Source of the DNA: Clostridium paridis
GTDB taxonomy: Bacteria > Bacillota > Clostridia > Clostridiales > Clostridiaceae
Direction: 5' to 3'
DNA length: 64,000 bases
NCBI RefSeq assembly: GCF_016765615.1
Contig: NZ_JAESWA010000027.1
Coordinates: forward strand, 124,001-188,000
Shown here: one piece after another, positions 24,937-32,470 of the stretch
Layout of the letters: each line of letters starts with the position of its first letter
How positions within the stretch are numbered: position 1 is the first letter of the stretch
The notes under the pieces: model-generated
What the model was told of the DNA's origin: nothing
Databases searched by the model: none
The model's input: only the letters and a program-made list of their open reading frames with translations
Program-made: the position numbers and the translations under genes

Positions 24937-25974
24937 CTATATCACCTTAAATCCTATTAAATTTAGTCCAAACCCTATTGAAGCGCAAATTATTATTATG
25001 CATAGTATTAAAGGAATCACATAAGTTTTCTTATATCCTCCAATTAACATTAGTGTGTTTTTTATATCTAACATAGGGCCGAATATTAAAAATGCTAATA
25101 TAGAGCCTGTGGTAAATTGACCAATAAAACTTGCTGCAATAAAAGCATCAGCCTCCGAACATACAGAAAGTATAAAAGCTAAAAATATCATTGCAATTAC
25201 AGATAAGAATAGGTTACTTGCAAGATAATTTAAGCTACTCCTAGATACAAGAACTTGAAAGGTTGCTGATAACATAGCCCCAAAGATAAGATACTTACTT
25301 ATATCTAAAAATTCAGAGATTATTGTATCTAATAGCAAAGATATTTTTGATTGATTTTTTTTGTTGGTGTTATGAGAAACTCCACATCCACAAAGATCAT
25401 CATCATTAAAATCTGTTTCTTTTAGTACATCTGTTTTTGATTTATTTATTACTGTGATTAATGAACCAATTATAATAGAAGCAATAACACCTAAAATAGC
25501 TCTTGCAGATAGTATTTTCAAGTTGCCACCAAAAGCATAGTAGGTTGATAAAAGAACTATTGGATTAATAATTGGAGTAGAAATCATAAAGGTTGTAGCA
25601 ACCCCTACAGGAACTCCTTTTTTAATTAATTTTTTAGCGATTGGAATAATACCACATTCACATATAGGCAAGAAAATGCCTAGTAAGGAAGCACATAGTA
25701 GTGCTAAAAAAGGATTTCTAGGAAGTATTCTAGCAATAGTTTGTTCAGAAACAAAAATCTGAATAAGTGATGATATTAGAGAACCTATAAAGATAAAGGG
25801 CATGGCTTCTAATACAATACTTATAAATATTGCAGAAAAGTTTGCTAGGGTTCTTGTGTTTAAAGTTATCTTAAATTCTATCATTAATATAATTATTAAA
25901 ATCATTAGAGGAATTATGGCTAATTTAGATAATGTTGCTAGGACGTTTTTATTATTACTATAGTTATATTCCAA
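24937..25974 (-). CDS. Permease of the UPF0718/DUF318 family
   Basis: A 345-residue membrane protein with eight to ten helices. Two conserved membrane segments carry CECGIIPIAKKLIKKGVPVGVATTFMISTP and SVCSEADAFIAASF, typical of the two-repeat DUF318 permeases. A cytoplasmic loop contains DDLCGCGVSHN, another possible metal site. The start is TTG at 25974, preceded by GGGAGA; no ATG is better placed. It pairs with the TIGR03943 protein as in other Firmicutes. The transported species is unknown; the CobW neighbours suggest a metal. Confidence 0.87.
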   Translation of the reverse strand: MEYNYSNNKNVLATLSKLAIIPLMILIIILMIEFKITLNTRTLANFSAIFISIVLEAMPFIFIGSLISSLIQIFVSEQTIARILPRNPFLALLCASLLGIFLPICECGIIPIAKKLIKKGVPVGVATTFMISTPIINPIVLLSTYYAFGGNLKILSARAILGVIASIIIGSLITVINKSKTDVLKETDFNDDDLCGCGVSHNTNKKNQSKISLLLDTIISEFLDISKYLIFGAMLSATFQVLVSRSSLNYLASNLFLSVIAMIFLAFILSVCSEADAFIAASFIGQFTTGSILAFLIFGPMLDIKNTLMLIGGYKKTYVIPLILCIIIICASIGFGLNLIGFKVI

Positions 25975-25999
25975 TTTTTTATCTCCCTTTTAATGTACA

Positions 26000-26644
26000 C
26001 TAAAATTTAGATAGGAGGGTCTTGGTAAGTATTCTAGATAACTTAAGCATTCCTCCATCTAAGAAATCTTCTTCGTTTAAGTCTTTTTCTAAACTATCCT
26101 TCGAAGTTGAACTTAATATAAACGTATCTCTATTAAGTGACAAGATATGTTTTTCAATGGACTTAAATTCATCTTTAGGTATTTTGGAACTATTATTAAA
26201 GACAACCAGATTACAGTGATACAAGTTCGGTAGTATCAGTGTAGGCATATTATTTAAAAACATTTTATAGGTAGTACAATCTGCTATAAAGAAAATAGAA
26301 GTAACATTAGATATTTTCTTTAGCTCTCTTTCATTAAGAATCTCTAATAAATCAGCCAAATTTCTTGTGCCGTTATACTCGATTAATATTCTGTGAACTT
26401 GATACATTAATATGATTTCCTTGAGGGTATCTTTATCTAAAGGTTTTTGAGGATCATAGTTTAAAATAGTAATGTTTTTGAAGTTAACTAAATCCTCTTT
26501 TATTTTGCTATTGCCTTCTTCACATTGAATTATTAATATTTTTTCTACTTTTAGTAATGTGTTTTTAACAAGTGAATTTATAAAATAGGTTTTCCCAGAT
26601 CCTATAAAACCTGTTACTATTTCAATATCAGTTTTAAATTTCAT
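26000..26644 (-). CDS. Short CobW-like P-loop GTPase
   Basis: A 214-residue P-loop protein with GFIGSGKTYF (Walker A), IIQCEEGNSK and IEYNGTRNL in place of the usual CobW Walker B segment, and IFFIADCTTYK. It resembles the G domain of COG0523 proteins but lacks the GCxCC metal motif and the C-terminal domain found in the neighbouring gene. It begins 2 nt after that gene, with its ribosome binding site (AAGGAAAT) in the upstream coding end. It may act as a partner of the longer CobW protein. Confidence 0.78.
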   Translation of the reverse strand: MKFKTDIEIVTGFIGSGKTYFINSLVKNTLLKVEKILIIQCEEGNSKIKEDLVNFKNITILNYDPQKPLDKDTLKEIILMYQVHRILIEYNGTRNLADLLEILNERELKKISNVTSIFFIADCTTYKMFLNNMPTLILPNLYHCNLVVFNNSSKIPKDEFKSIEKHILSLNRDTFILSSTSKDSLEKDLNEEDFLDGGMLKLSRILTKTLLSKF

Positions 26645-26646
26645 AG

Positions 26647-27615
26647 TTATATTTCCTTATAGGTAAATAGATTTTTAACTTCATTTATATTAAGATGATT
26701 TCCTATTACGCATATTCTTCCAGAATAATCTGCACTGGAAGTTCTAATTTCATATTCTCCTGGAACATAGTCAAATTCTAACCAGTTATTTTCCTCTGTC
26801 TCTATAATTCCTTTAGCCCTTAGAACTAGTCCATATTTTGAGCTGTCAGTTAAGCTACTTAGTATAGACTCAATCCTTGTCCTTGAGTAAACTTCTGGGG
26901 TTTCTATTCCAATTGTTTCAAAAGCTTCTTTGGTTCCAGCTACAGTGGAAGTCTTTAAGATGCCCTTTCCCAAATCCTTTTTTAATATATTTATTTTATT
27001 TAGTAAAGGAACTTCCTCAGTACTTTCAGCTATTTCAATAATTGAAGAAGCAGATACATCACTCCAAGGAGTTGTAACTATGCTGGCATGTGAGTTTAAC
27101 TTTTTAATTTTTTCAGTAAGTGATAAAACATCATCTTTAGAAATGTTTTGAGTTCTACTTAATATGATAGTTTTAGCATTTACTATTTGGTCCTTATAAA
27201 AGTCAGCAAAATTATTTATATATAAATCATACTTAGTTACATCAAGAACCGTTATAAGCATATTTAATGAAACTTTTTCTTTTATATCTGGTTCTTTAAA
27301 GACTGAAAGTATTTCGGAAAGTTTAGCGACTCCAGAAGGCTCTATTATTATTCGCTCAGGTGAATATTTATCTATAACTTCAAGTATTCCTTTTTTAAAA
27401 TCGCCATAAACGCTACAACAAATACAACCTGCACTTATTTCTGTAATTTCTATTTTGGAATTTCTAAGAAAGGAACCATCTATACCTATTTCTCCGAACT
27501 CATTTTCTATTATTGCTATCTTTTCTTTATTAAGAGATTCTTCTATAAGCTTTTTTATAAGCTTAGTTTTACCAGCACCTAAGAATCCTGAGAAAACATC
27601 TATTTTAATACTCAT
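26647..27615 (-). CDS. CobW/COG0523 family metal-chaperone GTPase
   Basis: A 322-residue G3E GTPase. Walker A is GFLGAGKTKLIK, the metal motif GCICCSVYGD follows at about residue 63, IIEPSGVAKL is the Walker B/switch region, and the CobW C-terminal domain holds GIIETEENNWLEFDYVPGE. COG0523 members deliver zinc, cobalt or nickel. ATG 27615 follows GAGGT. First gene of a four-gene operon, with a Fur/Zur-like 19-bp palindrome 60 bp upstream, so a zinc-limitation role is plausible (compare ZagA/YciC in Bacillus). The metal is not determined by the sequence. Confidence 0.9.
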   Translation of the reverse strand: MSIKIDVFSGFLGAGKTKLIKKLIEESLNKEKIAIIENEFGEIGIDGSFLRNSKIEITEISAGCICCSVYGDFKKGILEVIDKYSPERIIIEPSGVAKLSEILSVFKEPDIKEKVSLNMLITVLDVTKYDLYINNFADFYKDQIVNAKTIILSRTQNISKDDVLSLTEKIKKLNSHASIVTTPWSDVSASSIIEIAESTEEVPLLNKINILKKDLGKGILKTSTVAGTKEAFETIGIETPEVYSRTRIESILSSLTDSSKYGLVLRAKGIIETEENNWLEFDYVPGEYEIRTSSADYSGRICVIGNHLNINEVKNLFTYKEI

Positions 27616-27674
27616 AATTAATACCTCGCAAAAATATTATATTGTTCATTTTAAACTAATGGGAAATGTGAATC

Positions 27675-27693
27675 AATGCAAATAATTCGCATT
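27675..27693. promoter_or_regulatory. Fur/Zur-like operator of the CobW operon
   Basis: AATGCAAAT-A-ATTCGCATT is a 9-1-9 palindrome with one mismatch. The 9-1-9 geometry is that of Fur-family sites such as Zur boxes. It lies about 60 bp upstream of the first CobW gene and 107 bp from the divergent secreted-protein gene. Confidence 0.55.
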
Positions 27694-27799
27694 TGAGGTT
27701 AATTAACAATAAGTTCAAATATGATTTTAAAAAATATAAATAAATTTTCTATTTTAGGTAAAAATATGGTTGTATTTATTTTCTAAGGAGAGTGAACAA

Positions 27800-28237
27800 A
27801 TGAACAAAGTAAGTATCAAAAGAAAAGTTCTATTGGGGGTAGCAGCAGCTACAATAAGCCTATCAATAGGAACTAAAGCATATGCATCAACTGCTTCAAC
27901 ACAAGATAAAAGCACTAAAACTAGGACTATAACAGTGTTAAATAAAAAACATCATGGTAAGTTAAAAGAAAATCTTGATAAATTGGTTAAGGAATCAAAG
28001 ATTACACAAGATCAAGAGGATAAGATTCTAGCATATGCAAAAGAAAAAAAGGCAGCTAGAAAGGAAGAGAGAGAAAAACTAAAGGATATGAGTAAAGAGC
28101 AAAGAGAGTCTTATCTGAAAGAACATCATAAAACTAGAGGAGATTTTTTCAAAGAACTAGTGGAAAAAGGAGTAATTAATCAAGCTCAGTCAGATGAAAT
28201 AGTAAAAAGTTTAGAAAGTAATGTTACAACAAAATAA
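27800..28237 (+). CDS. Secreted helical protein (DUF2680-like)
   Basis: A 145-residue protein with a clear signal peptide (KRKVLLGVAAATISLSIGTKAYA, cleavage after AYA) and a mature part that is highly charged and helical (KEKKAARKEEREKLKDMSKEQRESYLKEH). The two helix-loop repeats KLVKESKITQDQEDKILAYAKEK and ELVEKGVINQAQSDEIVKSLE look like DUF2680-type modules. ATG 27800 follows AAGGAGAG. Function unknown. It is divergent from the CobW operon. Confidence 0.8.
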   Translation: MNKVSIKRKVLLGVAAATISLSIGTKAYASTASTQDKSTKTRTITVLNKKHHGKLKENLDKLVKESKITQDQEDKILAYAKEKKAARKEEREKLKDMSKEQRESYLKEHHKTRGDFFKELVEKGVINQAQSDEIVKSLESNVTTK

Positions 28238-28247
28238 TAAATAAATA

Positions 28248-28287
28248 AAAGCTTGCAAAGGGTAATCCTATTGCAAGCTTTGCTTTA
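28248..28287. terminator. Bidirectional terminator
   Basis: AAAGCTTGCAA (28248-28258) pairs with TTGCAAGCTTT (28271-28281), 12-nt loop. A T-rich run follows on the + side and TTTATTT on the - side, between convergent genes. Confidence 0.8.
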
Positions 28288-28974
28288 TTATTCACCAAAG
28301 ATTTTCTTGTGGTATACTTTATAAAAATCATCATCATTAGATAGTATTTTTCTAGCGCTATATATGGGATCCATAATTATTTTCTCACTTTCTGGCAAGT
28401 ATAATTTAGCATAACCACCGTCACCATATTTTTCTCTTAAGTGAGATTTAACTCTATTGTATGTTTCTTCTTCATCTAAGTCAGGAAAGTGCTTTTTTGA
28501 ATAGTTATAGCAACGTGTAATCATATCATCAATATCTGTGGTTCTATCAGCATCAGATATAATAAGTCCATATATATTTCTAGGTTTGTAGCTATTCGAA
28601 GCCCTATGATCTTCACAAGCATCACCCATTATAAATATTTCTTCAGGTGAGAACCAAGTTTCAAGTTTTTTGTCTTGAAGAAGGAGTTCTTTTGAGTGTA
28701 TATGATGCTTAGCTCTATCAAACTTAAGACCAAGATCATGATATATAGCAACAGTTAAAACCATTGGAATTTTTACTGAATAATAACTTGAGAGCTTTAA
28801 CGAAGACTTTATCACAGTCATAATGTGATTAATTCCATGTCCTTTGTCAAAAGATAGGTAATTATTTAGAACTTCATTAAATAAATAATTTATTAGAGTT
28901 TCTGGTACTGAAGACTCAATTATAGCAATATCTTCAGTTGATAGATGCAGATTTAAATCCTTAAGTGTATGCAT
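28288..28974 (-). CDS. HD-domain phosphohydrolase-like protein
   Basis: A 228-residue protein of the HD superfamily. The metal ligands can be read as HGINHI (first His), AIYHDLGLKF (the HD pair) and the later ISDADRTTDID. HD proteins of this length often hydrolyse nucleotides or small phosphomonoesters. ATG 28974 follows GGGAGGAT. No functional partner adjoins it: the neighbour upstream is a divergent HAD phosphatase. The substrate is unknown. Confidence 0.82.
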   Translation of the reverse strand: MHTLKDLNLHLSTEDIAIIESSVPETLINYLFNEVLNNYLSFDKGHGINHIMTVIKSSLKLSSYYSVKIPMVLTVAIYHDLGLKFDRAKHHIHSKELLLQDKKLETWFSPEEIFIMGDACEDHRASNSYKPRNIYGLIISDADRTTDIDDMITRCYNYSKKHFPDLDEEETYNRVKSHLREKYGDGGYAKLYLPESEKIIMDPIYSARKILSNDDDFYKVYHKKIFGE

Positions 28975-29055
28975 TATTAAATCCTCCCGTTAAATCTATC
29001 TATAGTATATAATATAAATTAAGATATATCTATGTGAAAGGATGAGGTAAATAGC

Positions 29056-29661
29056 ATGATTAAAAACATAATATTTGACTTAGGAAATGTTTTATTAGAT
29101 TATAATCCAGTAGAATATTTAATGAATAAGGGAATAGAAAAGAATAAGGTTAAGGAATTGATTAATCAAGTATTTCTAAGTGAAGAATGGTCAATGCTTG
29201 ATAGAGGAACAATCACTGAAGAAGAAGCAATTGATGTATTATGTAAAAGAAGTAAAGAAAACGAGGATTTAATAAGACTAGCTATGGATAATTGGTATGA
29301 GATTCTTACGCCAATAGAAGATTCGGTAGAAATATTAAAATCAGTTAAGGATGCAGGATATAAAACATATATACTATCAAATTTTCACCTAGTAGCACAT
29401 GAAAATGTTACTAAGAAACATAACTTTTTTGAACATTTTGATGGAGGAGTATTTTCTTTTAAAGAAAAGCTTCTTAAGCCAGAGGAAGAAATTTATAAGC
29501 TAGTACTTGATAGATATAATATGAAAGCAGAGGAAACCATATTTATAGATGATACTGCAATTAATATTGAAGCAGCCAATAAGCTTGGAATTAATGGAAT
29601 AGTGTTTAAAGGTGCAGAAGATTTAAGAGACGAGCTATCAAAATATGGAGTAAGCATTTAA
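29056..29661 (+). CDS. HAD superfamily phosphatase (YihX-like)
   Basis: A 201-residue HAD-IA hydrolase. Motif I is FDLGNVLLDYN, motif II is YILSNF, motif III Lys lies in EKLLKPEEEIY, and motif IV is IFIDDTAINIEAA, so all catalytic elements are present. The IIFDLGNVLLDYNPVEYL start is like YihX/HAD-1 sugar-phosphate phosphatases. GATGAGGT precedes ATG 29056. The substrate is uncertain, with alpha-glucose 1-phosphate the known one for YihX. Confidence 0.9.
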   Translation: MIKNIIFDLGNVLLDYNPVEYLMNKGIEKNKVKELINQVFLSEEWSMLDRGTITEEEAIDVLCKRSKENEDLIRLAMDNWYEILTPIEDSVEILKSVKDAGYKTYILSNFHLVAHENVTKKHNFFEHFDGGVFSFKEKLLKPEEEIYKLVLDRYNMKAEETIFIDDTAINIEAANKLGINGIVFKGAEDLRDELSKYGVSI

Positions 29662-29676
29662 TATATTTATGAAGAG

Positions 29677-29716
29677 AAAAAGAAGAAGTCAGTACACAGG
29701 TGACTTCTTCTTTTTT
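29677..29716. terminator. Bidirectional terminator
   Basis: AAAAAGAAGAAGTCA (29677-29691) pairs with TGACTTCTTCTTTTT (29701-29715), loop of 9 nt, with T-tracts on both strands. It separates the HAD gene from the convergent nrdJ. Confidence 0.9.
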
Positions 29717-29720
29717 ATAA

Positions 29721-32231
29721 TTAGCTACATCCGCTAGTAGATCCACAAGTCAAGCATAAGGAGCAGGTTCCATTAGGAACTATTTGCTCACTTCCACAAT
29801 TACCACATTTAACTTTATGGTGTCCCTCTGGAATGACTTCTTCAGAAATAGCAGCTTCTTCAGGAATATTTTTCAGTTTATTTTCTAAGGATTTCGCATA
29901 ATCAATTAATTCTTGATAAGTCATGGATTCAAGTTTCTTCTCTCCAGAATCTAAAGAAACATTTAAAGGTTGAGATACCTTTGAACCATCTCTATATAGG
30001 GCAATACATTTTACTCCTAGCTTCCAAGATTCTTCATGAACAGCTTTAAAATCTTCAACTGTAGCATCATTTGGCAAGTTTACAGTCTTAGAAATAGCTC
30101 CAGAAACAAATGGAGTTAAAGCAGCAACCATCTTAACATGACCTAATGGAGAAATAAATCTGTATCCTCCATGAGATTTGTTGGCTGTATCAAATATTGG
30201 ATAATGAGCTTCCTTTAAGAATGGAGCATCTTCAATTCTGCCATTACCATCTATATAGGATATAATAGAATCCATCTCTTCTTTATTGTATCCCAAAGTT
30301 TCTAAAGCAGTTCTTATAGTAGTATTAACTAACTTCATATAGCCACCACCACTCAAGTTCTTCCACACTATATGAGAGAAGAATGGTTCGATAGAAGTAG
30401 TATCGCAATCCATTGCTAGTGCAATTGTTCCAGTAGGCGCGATTACAGTTACTTGAGCATTCCTATACCCAACTTCTTTTCCATGTGAGTATGCAAGTTC
30501 CCAAGAGCTTTTTAGGGTTTCAGATAAATCCTTTAAAGAAAGTTTATCTAGAAGGTCATGATCTACTTTTATAGGTGAATAATCTAATCCTTCAAAGTCA
30601 TCCAGCATAGCACCTGCTGCTCTAGAATGATTTCTTATAACTCTTAACATATATTCTTTATTTATTTTAAACTTTGGAAAAGCTCCAGCCTTTTCTGCCA
30701 TAAGAGAAGAAACATAATATGAATATCCAGTTACTATCCCCATAATAGCAGCTGATACATTTCTTCCTTCTTCACTATCATAAGGAATGGCCATTGCCAT
30801 AAGGGTAGAGCCTGTGTTTGCAATACCAAGACCTGTGGTTCTAAACATAAAGGATTTTCTAGCAATTTCAGCAGTTGGGAATTGACCTTGATATATGGTG
30901 GTATCAAGTACAATTTGAATTAAAGCTGTTAAGTGTGTTAATCCTTCTAAGTCAAAAGTCTTTGTGTGTTCATCATAGAATTTTCGTATATTTATACTTG
31001 CTAAGTTACATGCTGTATCATCAAGAAAATGATACTCTGAGCATGGGTTTGAGGCATTTATTCTGTTGTGTTTTGCACCATATAACCCATCTTCTCCAGC
31101 AGGACAAGTGTGCCATGCGTTTATAATATCATCAAATTGAGGAGCTGGATCTGCACAATTCCAAGAACTTTCATTAAAGGTATTCCATAGTTCATTAACT
31201 GAAATCTCTTTATTTACACTCTCACTTTTTCTTCCTTTAAGGTAAATAGTATCATCATTCTTAGAAATAACTTTTCTCATGAATTTGTCAGAAAACCTTA
31301 CTGAGTTATTTGCATTTTGGCCAGAAACAGTTTCATAAGCTTCCCCTTCAAAACTAATATCATATCCCATTTTACCTAAATCTCTTACTTTTTGTTCTTC
31401 TCTAGCTTTCCAAGTTATAAACTCCATTATTTCAGGATGGTCGTAATCTAAACATACCATTTTGGCAGCACGCCTTGTGGTTCCACCAGATTTTATAGCT
31501 CCTGCATTTCTATCAAGAACTTTTAGGAAGGACATTAATCCAGAAGATTTTCCACCTCCTGATAGAGGTTCATCTATTGCTCTGATGTTTGAAAAATTAG
31601 TACCTGTACCAGAACCTTGCTTAAAGAGTCTAGTTTCAGTAGTAATTAAATCAGTTATAGAGCGTGGTCCTAATAATGTATCATCTATGCCATTAATAAA
31701 GCAAGCAGATCCTTGAGTTCTAGTAAAGGCATCAGTAGATGGCATAACTTTGTCTAGTTTTTCATCATAATAAAAGTGTCCTTCTGAATCTTTATCTATT
31801 CCATAAGATAGCTTTAACCCAGTATTAAACCACTGAGGAGAATTAGGAGCCCACCTTTGGCTTAATATTCCGTAAGCTAGCTCATCATAAAATATTTGAG
31901 AATTATCTTTAGTTATTAAACCTTGTTCTAAAGCATATGTAGTCCAAAAGTTAACTAATCTATGGGTTATTTCTTTCATACTTCTTTCGTATCCATTACC
32001 ATTAGGAACACCACTTTGTCTAAAGTATTTACTAGCTATGATGTTGCAGGCATTTTGAGAATAGAAATCAGGAAATTCTAAGTTATCTCGAGAAAAAATT
32101 AATTTATTTGTTTTGTAATCCAATATTTCAACTTTAACAGTTTTCCAATTGAATAAATCATATACTGTTTTGTTAGTCCCCTCTAAATCTTTAGTAAAAT
32201 AACGTGATATAAGATTGTATAAGTGATTCAT
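29721..32231 (-). CDS. nrdJ: Adenosylcobalamin-dependent ribonucleotide reductase (class II)
   Basis: An 836-residue class II ribonucleotide reductase, which reduces ribonucleotides to deoxyribonucleotides with adenosylcobalamin. Visible features are SACFINGIDDT (substrate-site Cys), NASNPCSEYHFLDDTACNLASINI with NPCSE, and VIAPTGTIALAMDCDTTSIEP. The C-terminus has KCGNCGSEQIVPNGTCSLCLTCGSTSGCS, a zinc- or redox-active Cys module. I chose ATG 32231 with AAAGGAGAG upstream rather than 17 codons earlier. Two NrdR-like boxes lie upstream. Oxygen-independent, as expected for an anaerobe. Confidence 0.96.
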   Translation of the reverse strand: MNHLYNLISRYFTKDLEGTNKTVYDLFNWKTVKVEILDYKTNKLIFSRDNLEFPDFYSQNACNIIASKYFRQSGVPNGNGYERSMKEITHRLVNFWTTYALEQGLITKDNSQIFYDELAYGILSQRWAPNSPQWFNTGLKLSYGIDKDSEGHFYYDEKLDKVMPSTDAFTRTQGSACFINGIDDTLLGPRSITDLITTETRLFKQGSGTGTNFSNIRAIDEPLSGGGKSSGLMSFLKVLDRNAGAIKSGGTTRRAAKMVCLDYDHPEIMEFITWKAREEQKVRDLGKMGYDISFEGEAYETVSGQNANNSVRFSDKFMRKVISKNDDTIYLKGRKSESVNKEISVNELWNTFNESSWNCADPAPQFDDIINAWHTCPAGEDGLYGAKHNRINASNPCSEYHFLDDTACNLASINIRKFYDEHTKTFDLEGLTHLTALIQIVLDTTIYQGQFPTAEIARKSFMFRTTGLGIANTGSTLMAMAIPYDSEEGRNVSAAIMGIVTGYSYYVSSLMAEKAGAFPKFKINKEYMLRVIRNHSRAAGAMLDDFEGLDYSPIKVDHDLLDKLSLKDLSETLKSSWELAYSHGKEVGYRNAQVTVIAPTGTIALAMDCDTTSIEPFFSHIVWKNLSGGGYMKLVNTTIRTALETLGYNKEEMDSIISYIDGNGRIEDAPFLKEAHYPIFDTANKSHGGYRFISPLGHVKMVAALTPFVSGAISKTVNLPNDATVEDFKAVHEESWKLGVKCIALYRDGSKVSQPLNVSLDSGEKKLESMTYQELIDYAKSLENKLKNIPEEAAISEEVIPEGHHKVKCGNCGSEQIVPNGTCSLCLTCGSTSGCS

Positions 32232-32276
32232 TTTAATCTCTCCTTTAAAAACAATAAGCCTATAAGTATATTCTAA

Positions 32277-32323
32277 ACACAATATATTGTGGTATGCAAT
32301 AATATAAATACTATATATGGGTA
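32277..32323. promoter_or_regulatory. Two NrdR-like boxes upstream of nrdJ
   Basis: The first (32277-32292) reads ACACAATATATTGTGG and fits the NrdR consensus acaCwAtATaTwGtgt at 15 of 16 positions. The second (32308-32323) reads ATACTATATATGGGTA and fits about 11. Their centres are 31 bp apart, the known spacing of paired NrdR boxes. They lie 46-92 bp from the nrdJ start. Confidence 0.7.
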
Positions 32324-32470
32324 AAATAACCTAAGCTAGAATAGATAATCTTACTGTTTTCTAATTAATTTAAAGTTTTTCAAATTATAAATCATTTAAT
32401 TTGATTTAAGTTATTTAACAATATATAATAGGTCTATGATAAGGTTAACATTTATAGAGGTGATGAAAAG

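Noticed and set aside
32232-32470. Adenosylcobalamin riboswitch before nrdJ
   Set aside because: The gap is too short and has no cobalamin-box sequence. NrdR-like boxes explain the regulation better.
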